From positions 16,196 through 80,195 of the forward strand of contig CAJTQA010000010.1 of the NCBI GenBank assembly GCA_910578455.1: 64,000 nt of DNA, read 5' to 3'. The notes beneath the pieces were generated by a model that did no database searches, was not told the origin of the DNA, and saw only the letters and a list, made by a program, of their open reading frames with translations. Positions 25,697 to 33,932 of the stretch are shown one piece after another; the stretch's first letter is position 1; every line of letters begins with the position of its first letter. The DNA comes from an uncultured Dorea sp. (GTDB taxonomy: Bacteria > Bacillota > Clostridia > Lachnospirales > Lachnospiraceae). Made by a program: the position numbers and the translations under genes.

Positions 25697-26398
25697 ATGA
25701 ATAAGGTTTTGGTTATTGATGATGACAAAGAACTTTGTGCGCTTATGAAAAAATGCGTAGAGCAGGAAAGCCTTGTTGCGGTTGTTGCTAACGGCGGCAT
25801 AGAAGGGCTGCGGATATTGGAAGAAAATAAGGATACCTGTTCACTTATTATTCTTGATATTATGATGCCTGATCTGGATGGTTTTCAAGTATTGCAGCAA
25901 ATACGGCGGACAAGTAATGTTCCTGTCCTTATGCTGACCGCAAAAAGCGAAGAAGAAGACAAAGTGTCCGGCTTGCGGATGGGGGCGGACGATTACCTGA
26001 CAAAGCCGTTTAGCATCAACGAGCTTATGGCACGGGTAAATTCCTTAATCCGGCGTTATACCCTGCTTAATCCTGTTTCCAGTTCTGAAACAGACTGCAT
26101 GACGTTTCAGGGGATGACGATTGACAGCCTTAACCGCCTTGTTTTTCAAGGGAATGAACAGATTGAGCTTACGGGAAAAGAATTTGACCTGCTTTCTTTT
26201 CTGGCATCAAATAAGGGTAAAGTATTTACAAAAAAGCAGATTTATACGCAGGTTTGGGCGGAAGAATATGCTTTTGACGACAGTAATATCATGTCATTTA
26301 TCAGCAAATTGAGGAAAAAAATTGAACCAGATCCGGAACATCCGTTTTACATTTTGACTGTCCGTGGCGTTGGCTACCGTTTTAACAGGGAGGCTTGA
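25697..26398 (+). CDS. OmpR-type response regulator
   Basis: A 233-residue regulator with an intact receiver (IDDDKELC, phospho-acceptor in LIILDIMMPDLDG, GADDYLTKPF) and a C-terminal winged helix ending RGVGYRFNREA. It is followed by its kinase after one base. Codon use is AT-richer than the upstream genes, which fits transfer of the module. Its likely target is the direct-repeat promoter at 27381-27423 before the ABC genes. ATG 25697 has GGCGGAG upstream. Confidence 0.93.
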   Translation: MNKVLVIDDDKELCALMKKCVEQESLVAVVANGGIEGLRILEENKDTCSLIILDIMMPDLDGFQVLQQIRRTSNVPVLMLTAKSEEEDKVSGLRMGADDYLTKPFSINELMARVNSLIRRYTLLNPVSSSETDCMTFQGMTIDSLNRLVFQGNEQIELTGKEFDLLSFLASNKGKVFTKKQIYTQVWAEEYAFDDSNIMSFISKLRKKIEPDPEHPFYILTVRGVGYRFNREA

Positions 26399-26399
26399 C

Positions 26400-27323
26400 A
26401 TGAGTATTAACCCATTTTTATTGATTATGTTTTGCATAGCTTTGTTGGTAATCCTATTTCTTTTCACAAAACTCAGGCGTGTACGGGGGCAGTTGTCTAT
26501 TATTGAGGAAGCGCTTGAAGATATAAAATCTGGGAACTTAAACCGCCGTATGCTGACTAAGAAAAATGATATGACAAGAAAAATCTGCTATGGAATTAAT
26601 GAGATTGCAATGAACAGCCAGACGCAGCTTATCAGACAAAAACAGGCTGAACAGGCATACAAGAGGTTAATGACCAGTATTTCCCACGATGTCAAAACTC
26701 CCCTTGCTTCTCTGGTCGGTTATTTGGAAGCAATAGAATGTAAGATAGTCGCAGGAGAAGAAAAAGACGAATACGTCCATGTCGCATTTGAGAAAGCCCA
26801 TTACTTAAAGCATTTTGTAGAAAATCTCTTTGAGTGGGTGAAACTGGATTCCGGAGAACAGATTTTTCGTTTTGAGGTTTTAGACTTGAATGAAACATCC
26901 CGGAACATTATAGCTGATTGGATTTCAGTTTTAGAAAACAGTAATTTTGAATATGAGTTTGATATTCCGGAAATGGAATACCTTATGCACATAGATGTAA
27001 ATGCTTATAGCCGTATCCTTAACAATCTGCTGCAGAACATGCTTATCCATAGTAAGGGAAATAAAGTGATATTCCGTATTTCAGAGAATGACAAGCAAGC
27101 CCGGATTACATTAGCGGATAATGGAAAAGGAATATCCCCCGATCATCTCCCGCATATTTTTGAAAGAATGTACCAATGTGACCAGTCACGGTCTGCAAAA
27201 GGAAATGGACTGGGCCTGTCCATCGTAAAAGAACTTGTGGCGGCACATAAAGGAACGATTGCCGCTGACAGCACTCCTGATAAGGGAACTATATTTACAA
27301 TACTGTTTCCAAAATCCCTGTAA
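26400..27323 (+). CDS. Sensor histidine kinase
   Basis: A 307-residue kinase. It has one N-terminal membrane helix (about residues 4-22) and almost no extracytoplasmic part, then HAMP-like residues, HisKA with His in SISHDVKTPLASLVGYLEAIE (cited within limits) and HATPase_c (NNLLQNMLIHSKG, ADNGKGI, GNGLGLSIVKELVAAHKG). The short input domain is typical of intramembrane-sensing kinases linked to peptide-antibiotic detoxification ABC transporters, which matches the genes downstream. Confidence 0.9.
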   Translation: MSINPFLLIMFCIALLVILFLFTKLRRVRGQLSIIEEALEDIKSGNLNRRMLTKKNDMTRKICYGINEIAMNSQTQLIRQKQAEQAYKRLMTSISHDVKTPLASLVGYLEAIECKIVAGEEKDEYVHVAFEKAHYLKHFVENLFEWVKLDSGEQIFRFEVLDLNETSRNIIADWISVLENSNFEYEFDIPEMEYLMHIDVNAYSRILNNLLQNMLIHSKGNKVIFRISENDKQARITLADNGKGISPDHLPHIFERMYQCDQSRSAKGNGLGLSIVKELVAAHKGTIAADSTPDKGTIFTILFPKSL

Positions 27324-27380
27324 CAATACGGGGATTTTTCAGTTTGTCAAAGTTCTGTTAGCTGTAAAAACATGAAAAAA

Positions 27381-27410
27381 GCAAGGTTACGGCAAGGTTT
27401 TGGCAAGGTT
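27381..27410 (+). promoter_or_regulatory. Three direct repeats, probable response-regulator binding site
   Basis: GCAAGGTT occurs at 27381, 27392 and 27403, exactly 11 bases apart (one helical turn), just upstream of a -10 element without a good -35. This is the pattern of OmpR-type activator sites. Confidence 0.7.
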
Positions 27411-27414
27411 GGCG

Positions 27415-27423
27415 TGATAGAAT
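27415..27423 (+). promoter_or_regulatory. Extended -10 promoter of immunity-type ABC operon
   Basis: TGATAGAAT (TG-n-TAGAAT) immediately after the direct repeats; predicted transcription start near 27430. Confidence 0.6.
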
Positions 27424-27430
27424 AGCAAAT

Positions 27431-27508
27431 ATGAAAAAGGAGGTAAAATCCTCTGCTCCTGCAAGGGCAGTCGCATTTTGCTCCGCAAAACAAGGAGGAT
27501 TGCAATGA
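27431..27508 (+). CDS. Possible 25-residue leader ORF overlapping the ABC ATPase start
   Basis: An ORF starts with ATG at 27431, almost exactly at the predicted transcription start, and ends with TGA inside the ATPase start (CAATGA). It reads MKKEVKSSAPARAVAFCSAK and five more residues. No Shine-Dalgarno precedes it, so it would be leaderless. The stop/start overlap suggests coupling, but it may be chance. Confidence 0.35.
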   Translation: MKKEVKSSAPARAVAFCSAKQGGLQ

Positions 27509-28428
27509 GTAAATATGTAATCGAAACAAAAAATCTTACCAAACAATACGGAACACAGAAAAGCGTTGCAGATTTGAATATCCATGTAAGGCAAGGACGC
27601 ATCTACGGTCTGCTAGGCAGGAACGGAGCTGGAAAGACAACGACAATGAAAATGCTGCTTGGGCTGACACAGCCCACTTACGGGAAAGTTACAATCTGGG
27701 GAAAGCCTTTACGGACAAATGAGAAGAAACTGTTGCCCCGGATTGGCAGTCTGATTGAATCCCCCGGATTTTACCCGAACCTGACTGCCACAGAAAACCT
27801 ACGCATTTTTGCAACCCTGCGGGGAGTGACGAGCCGTAATGCAATTAAAAATGCGCTTGATTTAGTGGGACTTCCCTATAAAGACAAAAAGCTGTTTTCC
27901 CAATATTCCCTTGGTATGAAACAGCGATTGGCGATTGCCCTTGCTATTATGCATGACCCGGAGCTTTTGATTTTGGACGAACCGATTAACGGTCTTGACC
28001 CGATTGGAATTGCGGAAGTGCGCTCTTTTATCCGTAACCTCTGTACTGAACGAGGGAAAACAATATTGATTTCCAGCCATATTCTTTCCGAAATTGCATT
28101 GCTGGCTGATGATATAGGCATTATAGACCACGGCGCATTATTGGAGGAAGAAAGCCTTGCAGAGCTGGAAGCAAAGAGCAGCAAATATATCCGTTTTACC
28201 GTTTCCAGTACAACACAGGCGTCGAGGATTTTAGAACGTAGCTTCCATGAAACGCATTTTACCGTACAGGACGACTACAAGATGCGTCTGCATAATCTAG
28301 ACGTTTCTGTTGGGAAAATTGTAACCGCCTTTGTCGAAAACGGCCTTACCGTATCAGAAGCCTATATCTGTGAAGAAAGCCTTGAAGATTATTTCAAGCG
28401 TGTAACAGGGGGTGAAGGAATTGCTTGA
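27505..28428 (+). CDS. ABC transporter ATP-binding protein (peptide-antibiotic immunity type)
   Basis: A 307-residue ATPase with Walker A (GRNGAGKTT, about residues 37-45), signature (YSLGMKQRLAIA) and Walker B (LLILDEPINGLD), followed by a C-terminal regulatory region. It belongs to the BcrA/lantibiotic-immunity (LanF-type) group by overall look. ATG 27505 has AAGGAGG seven bases upstream. The first permease begins inside its 3' end. With the two permeases it should form an exporter under control of the adjacent two-component system. Confidence 0.88.
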   Translation: MSKYVIETKNLTKQYGTQKSVADLNIHVRQGRIYGLLGRNGAGKTTTMKMLLGLTQPTYGKVTIWGKPLRTNEKKLLPRIGSLIESPGFYPNLTATENLRIFATLRGVTSRNAIKNALDLVGLPYKDKKLFSQYSLGMKQRLAIALAIMHDPELLILDEPINGLDPIGIAEVRSFIRNLCTERGKTILISSHILSEIALLADDIGIIDHGALLEEESLAELEAKSSKYIRFTVSSTTQASRILERSFHETHFTVQDDYKMRLHNLDVSVGKIVTAFVENGLTVSEAYICEESLEDYFKRVTGGEGIA

Positions 28429-29209
28429 CCTTGTAAAGTGTGAATTTGCAAAACTAAAACGTAAAAAATTTATATGGCTGGTTGTTCTTTCGGCGTTTCT
28501 ATTTCCTTTACCGCTGACCGTATTGATGACAATGCCGCAGACGGCAGAACAATATGACAGTAAGATAGCGATTTTCAATGATTACTTTCAGTCGGTTATG
28601 GGCTATGGAGTAGAATTGCTTTTGCCGTGCGTGATCGGGGTGATTGCAGCCATGCTCTTTTTTATGGAGCGGGATAATGATACATTTAAAAATCTGCGTA
28701 CAATTCCCATAACGAGCACACAGATGATTTTGGCAAAGATTATTATCCTGTTCTTTTTTGGAATTGTTTTTAGTCTGACATCGGCTATTATATCAATTCT
28801 GTGCGGCGGGCTGATTGCAGAAGTAAACAGTATTACTTACAGATTATTCTTTGCGCTGGAAATGGGGATTTTTATTACAGCGGGAACGCTGCCGTTAATC
28901 GTCCTTGTTGTTTTCTTTAGCAAGAACTATATATTTTCTGTTTTATTGTGTGTTTTTTACAGTGTTTTAAGTTTGACGGCCGAATCATCTTTTGGCGCAC
29001 TGCCTAAAGTGATGTGCTGGCTAATGCCAATTCCGCTTACAACTCTGTGGAGCGCAGGAAATTTAATTGCACATGGCGCTATGGACGGTGTTGGGGTGTT
29101 GGAAAATTTAATTCCGACTACATTTCAGACAATCATTATTTTAGCCGTTATCGCTTTGCTTTCCGTTATAGTGATTGATTATATGTATAAAAAGAGAGGG
29201 GATGAATGA
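28412..29209 (+). CDS. ABC permease 1 (lantibiotic-immunity type)
   Basis: A 265-residue membrane protein with about six helices, starting at GTG 28412 and overlapping the ATPase by 17 bases. The opening (KCEFAKLKRKKFIWLVVLSA) and the FMERDNDTFKNLRTIPIT segment are typical of permeases of the LanE/LanG, BcrB-like group. GGGGGTG lies before the GTG. It probably forms a heterodimeric channel with the following permease. Substrate unknown, probably a cationic peptide. Confidence 0.82.
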   Translation: MKELLDLVKCEFAKLKRKKFIWLVVLSAFLFPLPLTVLMTMPQTAEQYDSKIAIFNDYFQSVMGYGVELLLPCVIGVIAAMLFFMERDNDTFKNLRTIPITSTQMILAKIIILFFFGIVFSLTSAIISILCGGLIAEVNSITYRLFFALEMGIFITAGTLPLIVLVVFFSKNYIFSVLLCVFYSVLSLTAESSFGALPKVMCWLMPIPLTTLWSAGNLIAHGAMDGVGVLENLIPTTFQTIIILAVIALLSVIVIDYMYKKRGDE

Positions 29210-29210
29210 T

Positions 29211-29990
29211 ATGTTTCGCATGGCTAAGACCGAAATATGGAAATTAAAGCGGTATCATATGATATGGGCAGGTGTTTTCCTGATGCTGCTCTCTGTTGTA
29301 TTAACGCTTTTTTCCACAACCGCATTGGACGGAACGGTTTGGACATTTTCTTTTTTTACAGAACAGGTAATCAAAAATAATGCCACAACGATTTTCCCCA
29401 TGTGCATTGCCCTCATTGCCGGATATATCATAGCAAGGGAAGGGAAAGACAATACGCTGAAAAGTATTATGACTATTCCTGTTCCTTATAGCAGCCTGTT
29501 GTGGGGGAAACTGCTTGTATGTGCGCTGCTTTCTTTGTTTTTTGGGCTGGTAAGTGCGACATTCACGGTAATTGCCGTTTTTGTGATGGGATTTTCGGGA
29601 ATGTCTGTAACATCAGTATTACAGACATTTATTCAGATTACTTTCAACTGTCTGTTTTTGTATATTGCAGTCATGCCTGTAATTGCATTCGCTGCCCGTA
29701 TACCAAACGGACATATGCTTGGAACAATTATTGCTTTTGTTTATGGTTATGGCGGTATGTTTGCCTCTGGAAATGTTACGTTAGCAAATGTTTATCCTGT
29801 TACTGCAAGTTTAGGCTTAATCAGTTACAGAAGCTACGATCCGGCTGTACATTGGAATGTGTTAATCTGTCTGATTAGTATGATTGTCGTATTGATGCTT
29901 GCTGCTGTTTTCGTATTCACGGCAAAAGGAAATGTGCCAGTCAAGGCAGCAAAAAAGCACAAAAAAACAATAACAAAAAAAGGTTGGTAA
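29211..29990 (+). CDS. ABC permease 2 (lantibiotic-immunity type)
   Basis: A 259-residue membrane protein with about six helices and the same N-terminal style as permease 1 (FRMAKTEIWKLKRYHMIWAG), plus REGKDNTLKSIMTIPV. Two starts are close, 29202 and 29211; GAGAGGGG is nine bases before 29211 but touches 29202, so 29211 is preferred. It ends with a lysine-rich tail. Translationally coupled to permease 1. Confidence 0.82.
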   Translation: MFRMAKTEIWKLKRYHMIWAGVFLMLLSVVLTLFSTTALDGTVWTFSFFTEQVIKNNATTIFPMCIALIAGYIIAREGKDNTLKSIMTIPVPYSSLLWGKLLVCALLSLFFGLVSATFTVIAVFVMGFSGMSVTSVLQTFIQITFNCLFLYIAVMPVIAFAARIPNGHMLGTIIAFVYGYGGMFASGNVTLANVYPVTASLGLISYRSYDPAVHWNVLICLISMIVVLMLAAVFVFTAKGNVPVKAAKKHKKTITKKGW

Positions 29991-30005
29991 GCGGAGGATA
30001 TAGGA

Positions 30006-30389
30006 ATGAAGAGAAAATTGACTAACGGGATTGCAGCAGTTGTAATACTTATTGTAGGTTTTATTGGTTTTTGTATGTGGTTCCTTTCGGGAACTGGCAG
30101 CACATACTATTATTCACAGATTGATAACAGTAAAATAGAACAGACCGAATCAAAAAGCGGCGTAATTAACTTTAGTGGAAGTATGGATTACTCATACACT
30201 TTATTTTCTTACGATGAGAATGGAAAAGGAAAAGACATTACATTCGGAACATCAAAGGAATTGAAAGAGGGAGCTTTTATCCGTTTAACGGTAATGCCGA
30301 TCCGAGGTGTTCTTGAATGGAAAGAGGTGCAATATGATGAACTTCCTGCCGCTGTGCAAAATGACCTATCACCTGTTTCGTGGCAGTAA
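30006..30389 (+). CDS. YxeA-family (DUF1093) small secreted/membrane protein
   Basis: A 127-residue protein with an N-terminal hydrophobic segment (about residues 8-28) and an extracytoplasmic domain containing YYYSQIDNSKIEQ and a YSYTLFSYDENGKGKDITF-type core, like B. subtilis YxeA. Such proteins often sit beside BceAB-type transporters and two-component systems; their molecular role is unknown. GGAGGATATAGG precedes the ATG. Its last 56 bases overlap the start of a degraded FtsX-like permease gene. Confidence 0.75.
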   Translation: MKRKLTNGIAAVVILIVGFIGFCMWFLSGTGSTYYYSQIDNSKIEQTESKSGVINFSGSMDYSYTLFSYDENGKGKDITFGTSKELKEGAFIRLTVMPIRGVLEWKEVQYDELPAAVQNDLSPVSWQ

Positions 30390-31007
30390 TCCCGAAAACA
30401 GCAGTGAATTAAAAAAAGACTTCTGGCAGAGATTGTAGCGTTAAACGATGGGGAGATATTTGTGAACTGGCAGGATCAGGCTATTAAAGATAAAATAAAG
30501 AACTATGAAGATATTTATATTCCTTATGATGGAAACGAACTGTATGCTGCCCGCCGGTGGGAATTTTACCCTTACGCAAAACAGACGCAGTTTGATGTCC
30601 AGATGGAGGCGGGCGCAGTTTACCTGATTCTAATTTTCTTTATTGCCGTTATCGCATGCGTATCGGCAACGATGATAATGGGATTAAAAATTGCAGGAAC
30701 GATAATGCAGGATACAGAAAGTTATAAGAAAGCGATGTATCTTGGGCTAAAAGAAAATGACCTGAAAAAGCTGATTCGGAAACAGATAGGGTTAATTTAT
30801 TTTTTCCCTGTAATATGCGGCTGTGCCACAGCATCTTTTGTGATAAACCGCTTTATGGAGGCATCTTCTATCATACATGTCCGTGAGATTACGCTGGCTG
30901 CTATTGGAATATCGTTAATGGTAATCTTAATACAACTTATCATTTTCTTTTTCCTTCAGAAGAAACTGGTTGTTTCGACATCTGAGATAGTATATGAAAG
31001 CAGATGA
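30334..31007 (+). pseudogene. FtsX-like (BceB-type) permease, internally deleted and frameshifted
   Basis: The original start seems to be ATG 30334 or 30337 (AGAGG upstream), reading MNFLPLCKMTYHLFRGSNPE and on to a stop (TAG) near 30436. From about 30408 another frame continues with AEIVALNDGEIFVNWQDQ and then 181 residues from GTG 30462. These hold three membrane helices and the FtsX-type repeat QDTESYKKAMYLGLKENDLKK, ending STSEIVYESR. Most of the expected 600-plus residues are missing, so this is a gutted gene, not a working permease. Confidence 0.72.
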
Positions 31008-31174
31008 CGGGATCGGAATACACGATAATATGTGGTATTTGCGGAATAGAGGGTCTTGTTATAAACATTACTATCATAGATACCCAGATTTTGTTCCATG
31101 TAATTGGAGCAGTATTGCTTATTCTGATGGTCATAATGAGGGCTGCCAAGTTTTGGACAGCCCTAAAGGAATGA
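31004..31174 (+). CDS. 56-residue single-helix membrane ORF
   Basis: ATG at 31004 overlaps the stop of the permease remnant (ATGA). The product has one clear membrane helix (HVIGAVLLILMVIM) with a positive C-terminal side. It has no good Shine-Dalgarno of its own. It may be a relic of the decayed permease module or a translationally coupled small protein; a hairpin at 31139-31164 lies inside it. Confidence 0.35.
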   Translation: MTGSEYTIICGICGIEGLVINITIIDTQILFHVIGAVLLILMVIMRAAKFWTALKE

Positions 31175-31180
31175 TGCCTT

Positions 31181-32398
31181 CTAAGGTTTCGCGGAAAAAA
31201 CCTCAAGGCTTCTCTTAAGTATTCCGTTCATATATGCGATTGCAGTTCCGTAATTCGTAATGGGAACGACTGCATCTTCGGCGCATTTCATTCGGTATTT
31301 CATTTCCCGTTCATTTAACGTGCATCCGCCGCAGTGGATGATAAGGCGGTATTTATCTAACTCCAGCGGAAATTCTGTTCCGCTGGTAAACTCAAAGTTC
31401 AAATCTTTTCCCGTAAAGTTTTTAAGCCAGGCAGGCAGCTTAACTGTGCCGATATCATCGCATTGGCGGTGATGGGTACAGCCCTCGGATATAAGGATGG
31501 TGTCGCCGTCCGTAAGGCTGTCAATAAATTCTGCGCCTTTCACCAGCATATTAAGATTTCCCTTATATCTTGCAAATAATATGGAAAATGAGGTCAGCAA
31601 AACATTGTCCGGAACAATCTTTGCCACTGTCGGAAAAGCCTGGCTGTCTGTGATAACAAGAGCCGGAGGGTTCCCGAGCTTTTTCAGCGTGTCTTCAAGT
31701 TCTGTCTCGCGCACCGTGACAGAAACCGCGCCTGCCTCCAAAAGATCCCGGATGGTCTGCTGCTGCGGAAGGATAAGCCTGCCTTTCGGTGCGGCTTTGT
31801 CGATTGGTACGACAAGTACAACAAAATCCATAGAAGAAACCAGGTCACGGACGATATGCCGTTTTGATTCGTCCGAGGGAACCAGGCGGGCGATGCGCTC
31901 TTTAAGCTCATGAATCTGAGATTTGTCAAAAGCGCTGACCCACAGGAAATCTTCACTGTTTTCAGTATTCGTTTTTCCATGTAAGGAATCTGCATGGTCG
32001 GGAAAAAGGTCAGACTTGTTAAGTACAACCAGATAAGGTATCTTTTTCTCCTTGATCCGATTCAGAATCTTTGCATCCTCTGTTGTCATCCCGGCAGAGC
32101 CGTCCACAACGAGAAGGGCAATGTCCGTCTTATTGAGCATCTGGTAAGCTTTCTGCACCCGCAGCTTACCAAGATCCCCTTCATCATCAAGCCCCGGAGT
32201 GTCAATCATCACGACAGGTCCCAGCGGAAGAAGTTCCATCGCCTTGAGAACCGGGTCGGTGGTCGTTCCCTTCCGGTCAGACACGATTGCCAGAGATTGT
32301 CCTGTCAGCGCGTTGACGAGGCTGGATTTCCCGGCATTTCGCCTCCCGAAAATCCCAATATGAACCCGTTCAGAAGATGGTATACTATTCAAACTCAT
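31181..32398 (-). CDS. hydF: [FeFe]-hydrogenase H-cluster maturation GTPase
   Basis: A 405-residue protein. The N-terminal GTPase domain has GRRNAGKSS (P-loop), DTPGLDD and NKSD. A central dimerisation domain and a C-terminal [4Fe-4S] domain follow, with ligands in EGCTHHRQ (about residue 305) and IIHCGGC (about 355). HydF is the scaffold on which the 2Fe subcluster is built before transfer to HydA. It is last in the hydE-hydG-hydF order, 30 bases after hydG. The hydrogenase structural gene is not in the window. Confidence 0.95.
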   Translation of the reverse strand: MSLNSIPSSERVHIGIFGRRNAGKSSLVNALTGQSLAIVSDRKGTTTDPVLKAMELLPLGPVVMIDTPGLDDEGDLGKLRVQKAYQMLNKTDIALLVVDGSAGMTTEDAKILNRIKEKKIPYLVVLNKSDLFPDHADSLHGKTNTENSEDFLWVSAFDKSQIHELKERIARLVPSDESKRHIVRDLVSSMDFVVLVVPIDKAAPKGRLILPQQQTIRDLLEAGAVSVTVRETELEDTLKKLGNPPALVITDSQAFPTVAKIVPDNVLLTSFSILFARYKGNLNMLVKGAEFIDSLTDGDTILISEGCTHHRQCDDIGTVKLPAWLKNFTGKDLNFEFTSGTEFPLELDKYRLIIHCGGCTLNEREMKYRMKCAEDAVVPITNYGTAIAYMNGILKRSLEVFSAKP

Positions 32399-32428
32399 AT
32401 TAAAAACTCCTTATCATTCACAAAACAC

Positions 32429-33850
32429 TTAAAAGCGGAAATCCCGTCTGTTATTTTCACGGATAAGTTTCAGATTTTCCAGTACAGTCTGTCTTGCCTT
32501 TTCGTTTGGAACATTCAGCACTTCTTTGTCAATCAGTTTGTCTCCCAGCGCTTTTGTTGCCGGAGACGCATAATCCATCAGGTATTCTTCCAGGGTCATC
32601 AGTGCGTTTGGATGGCAGCAGTTCTGAATCTGCCCTTTTTTGCACAGTGACATAAAGCGGTCGCCTGTTCGGCCTTCCCGGTAACATGCCGTACAGAAAC
32701 TTGGGATATAATCCATCTCCATCAGCCAGTGTACAACTTCATCGAGGGTGCGCCCGTCGATAACGTCGAACTGCTCAGACTTTTCGTCCTCCGGCTCCGG
32801 CTCGCAGTAGCCGCCCACGCTGGTCTTAGAGCCTCCGCTGATCTGGGAGATGCCAAGGTGCAGCACCCGCTCCCTTGTCTTCTGGCTCTCTCTTGTAGAG
32901 ATGATCATGCCGGTGTAAGGAACGGCGATTCGGATACAGGCAACGATTTTCGCAAAGGTGTCGTCGTCAATCCCGTTTGTAAATGAGCTTGCGTCGATGT
33001 CGTCCGCGTTTCTGAGCCTCGGGACGCTGATGGTGTGGGGGCCTACGCCGAAAGCAGCTTCTAAATGCTCCGCGTGCATAAGCAGCCCGGCAAATTCATA
33101 GCGGTACTTGTCAAGGCCGAAGAGAACGCCGATTCCCACGTCGTCAATGCCGCCCTCCATGGCGCGGTCCATGGCCTCGGTGTGATAGTCGTAATCATGT
33201 TTCGGCCCTGTGGGGTGGAGCGTCAGGTAGCTCTCCTTGTGGTAGGTCTCCTGGAACAGGATATAAGTGCCGATTTCCGCCTCCTTAAGCAGTCGGTAGT
33301 TGTCTGCGGTGGTGGCGGCGATATTGATGTTGACACGGCGGATGGCGCCGTTTTTATGCTTGATGTCATATACCGTTTTAATGCTGTCAAGATAATATTC
33401 CATGGTATTATGCACCGGGTCTTCCCCCGCCTCTAAAGCCAGCCGCTTATGCCCCATGTCCTGCAAAGCAATAACCTCCCGGCGTATGTCCTCCTGGGAT
33501 AGCTGCTTTCGCGGGATATGCTTATTTGTTGCGTGGTACGGGCAGTAAGTGCAGCCGTTGATGCAGTAGTTGGAAAGGTATAACGGCGCAAAGAGAACGA
33601 TGCGGTTTCCGTAGAAATCTTTTTTTATCTGCTCCGCCAGCCGGAAGATTTTTTCATTTAATTCCGGGCTGTCGCAGGCCAGCAGTACAGATGCCTCCCG
33701 ATGGGTCAGCCCTTTGCGGTTTTCAGCCTTTTTTATGATGGATTCCACAAGCGTTAAATTATCTTTGTTCAAGTCCGCGTAGGCCAGGGTGTCCAGAATC
33801 TCCTCATGGTTGATAAAATCGTCAGCATGTTTTGAATTTACGTCGTACAT
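32429..33850 (-). CDS. hydG: [FeFe]-hydrogenase maturase, tyrosine lyase (radical SAM)
   Basis: A 473-residue radical SAM enzyme with the N-terminal cluster motif CINGCTYCPY (CX3CX2C, about residue 95) and the C-terminal auxiliary-cluster motif CTACYREGRTGDRF...C (about residues 390-415). It splits tyrosine into p-cresol plus CO and cyanide, the ligands of the H-cluster. AAGGAGG lies before ATG 33850. It lies between hydE (82-base gap) and hydF. Oxygen-sensitive, cytoplasmic. Confidence 0.96.
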   Translation of the reverse strand: MYDVNSKHADDFINHEEILDTLAYADLNKDNLTLVESIIKKAENRKGLTHREASVLLACDSPELNEKIFRLAEQIKKDFYGNRIVLFAPLYLSNYCINGCTYCPYHATNKHIPRKQLSQEDIRREVIALQDMGHKRLALEAGEDPVHNTMEYYLDSIKTVYDIKHKNGAIRRVNINIAATTADNYRLLKEAEIGTYILFQETYHKESYLTLHPTGPKHDYDYHTEAMDRAMEGGIDDVGIGVLFGLDKYRYEFAGLLMHAEHLEAAFGVGPHTISVPRLRNADDIDASSFTNGIDDDTFAKIVACIRIAVPYTGMIISTRESQKTRERVLHLGISQISGGSKTSVGGYCEPEPEDEKSEQFDVIDGRTLDEVVHWLMEMDYIPSFCTACYREGRTGDRFMSLCKKGQIQNCCHPNALMTLEEYLMDYASPATKALGDKLIDKEVLNVPNEKARQTVLENLKLIRENNRRDFRF

Positions 33851-33932
33851 GGTGTACCTCCTTATAAAATAATACGTATATTTATCTGTTGAAATATGTT
33901 TTGCCCCTATTTCGTCCTTAAAAAAGGAAGAG

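Noticed and set aside
27431..27508. Mini-ORF before the ABC ATPase as an established leader peptide
   Set aside because: No Shine-Dalgarno and no known homologue; kept as a low-confidence feature only.
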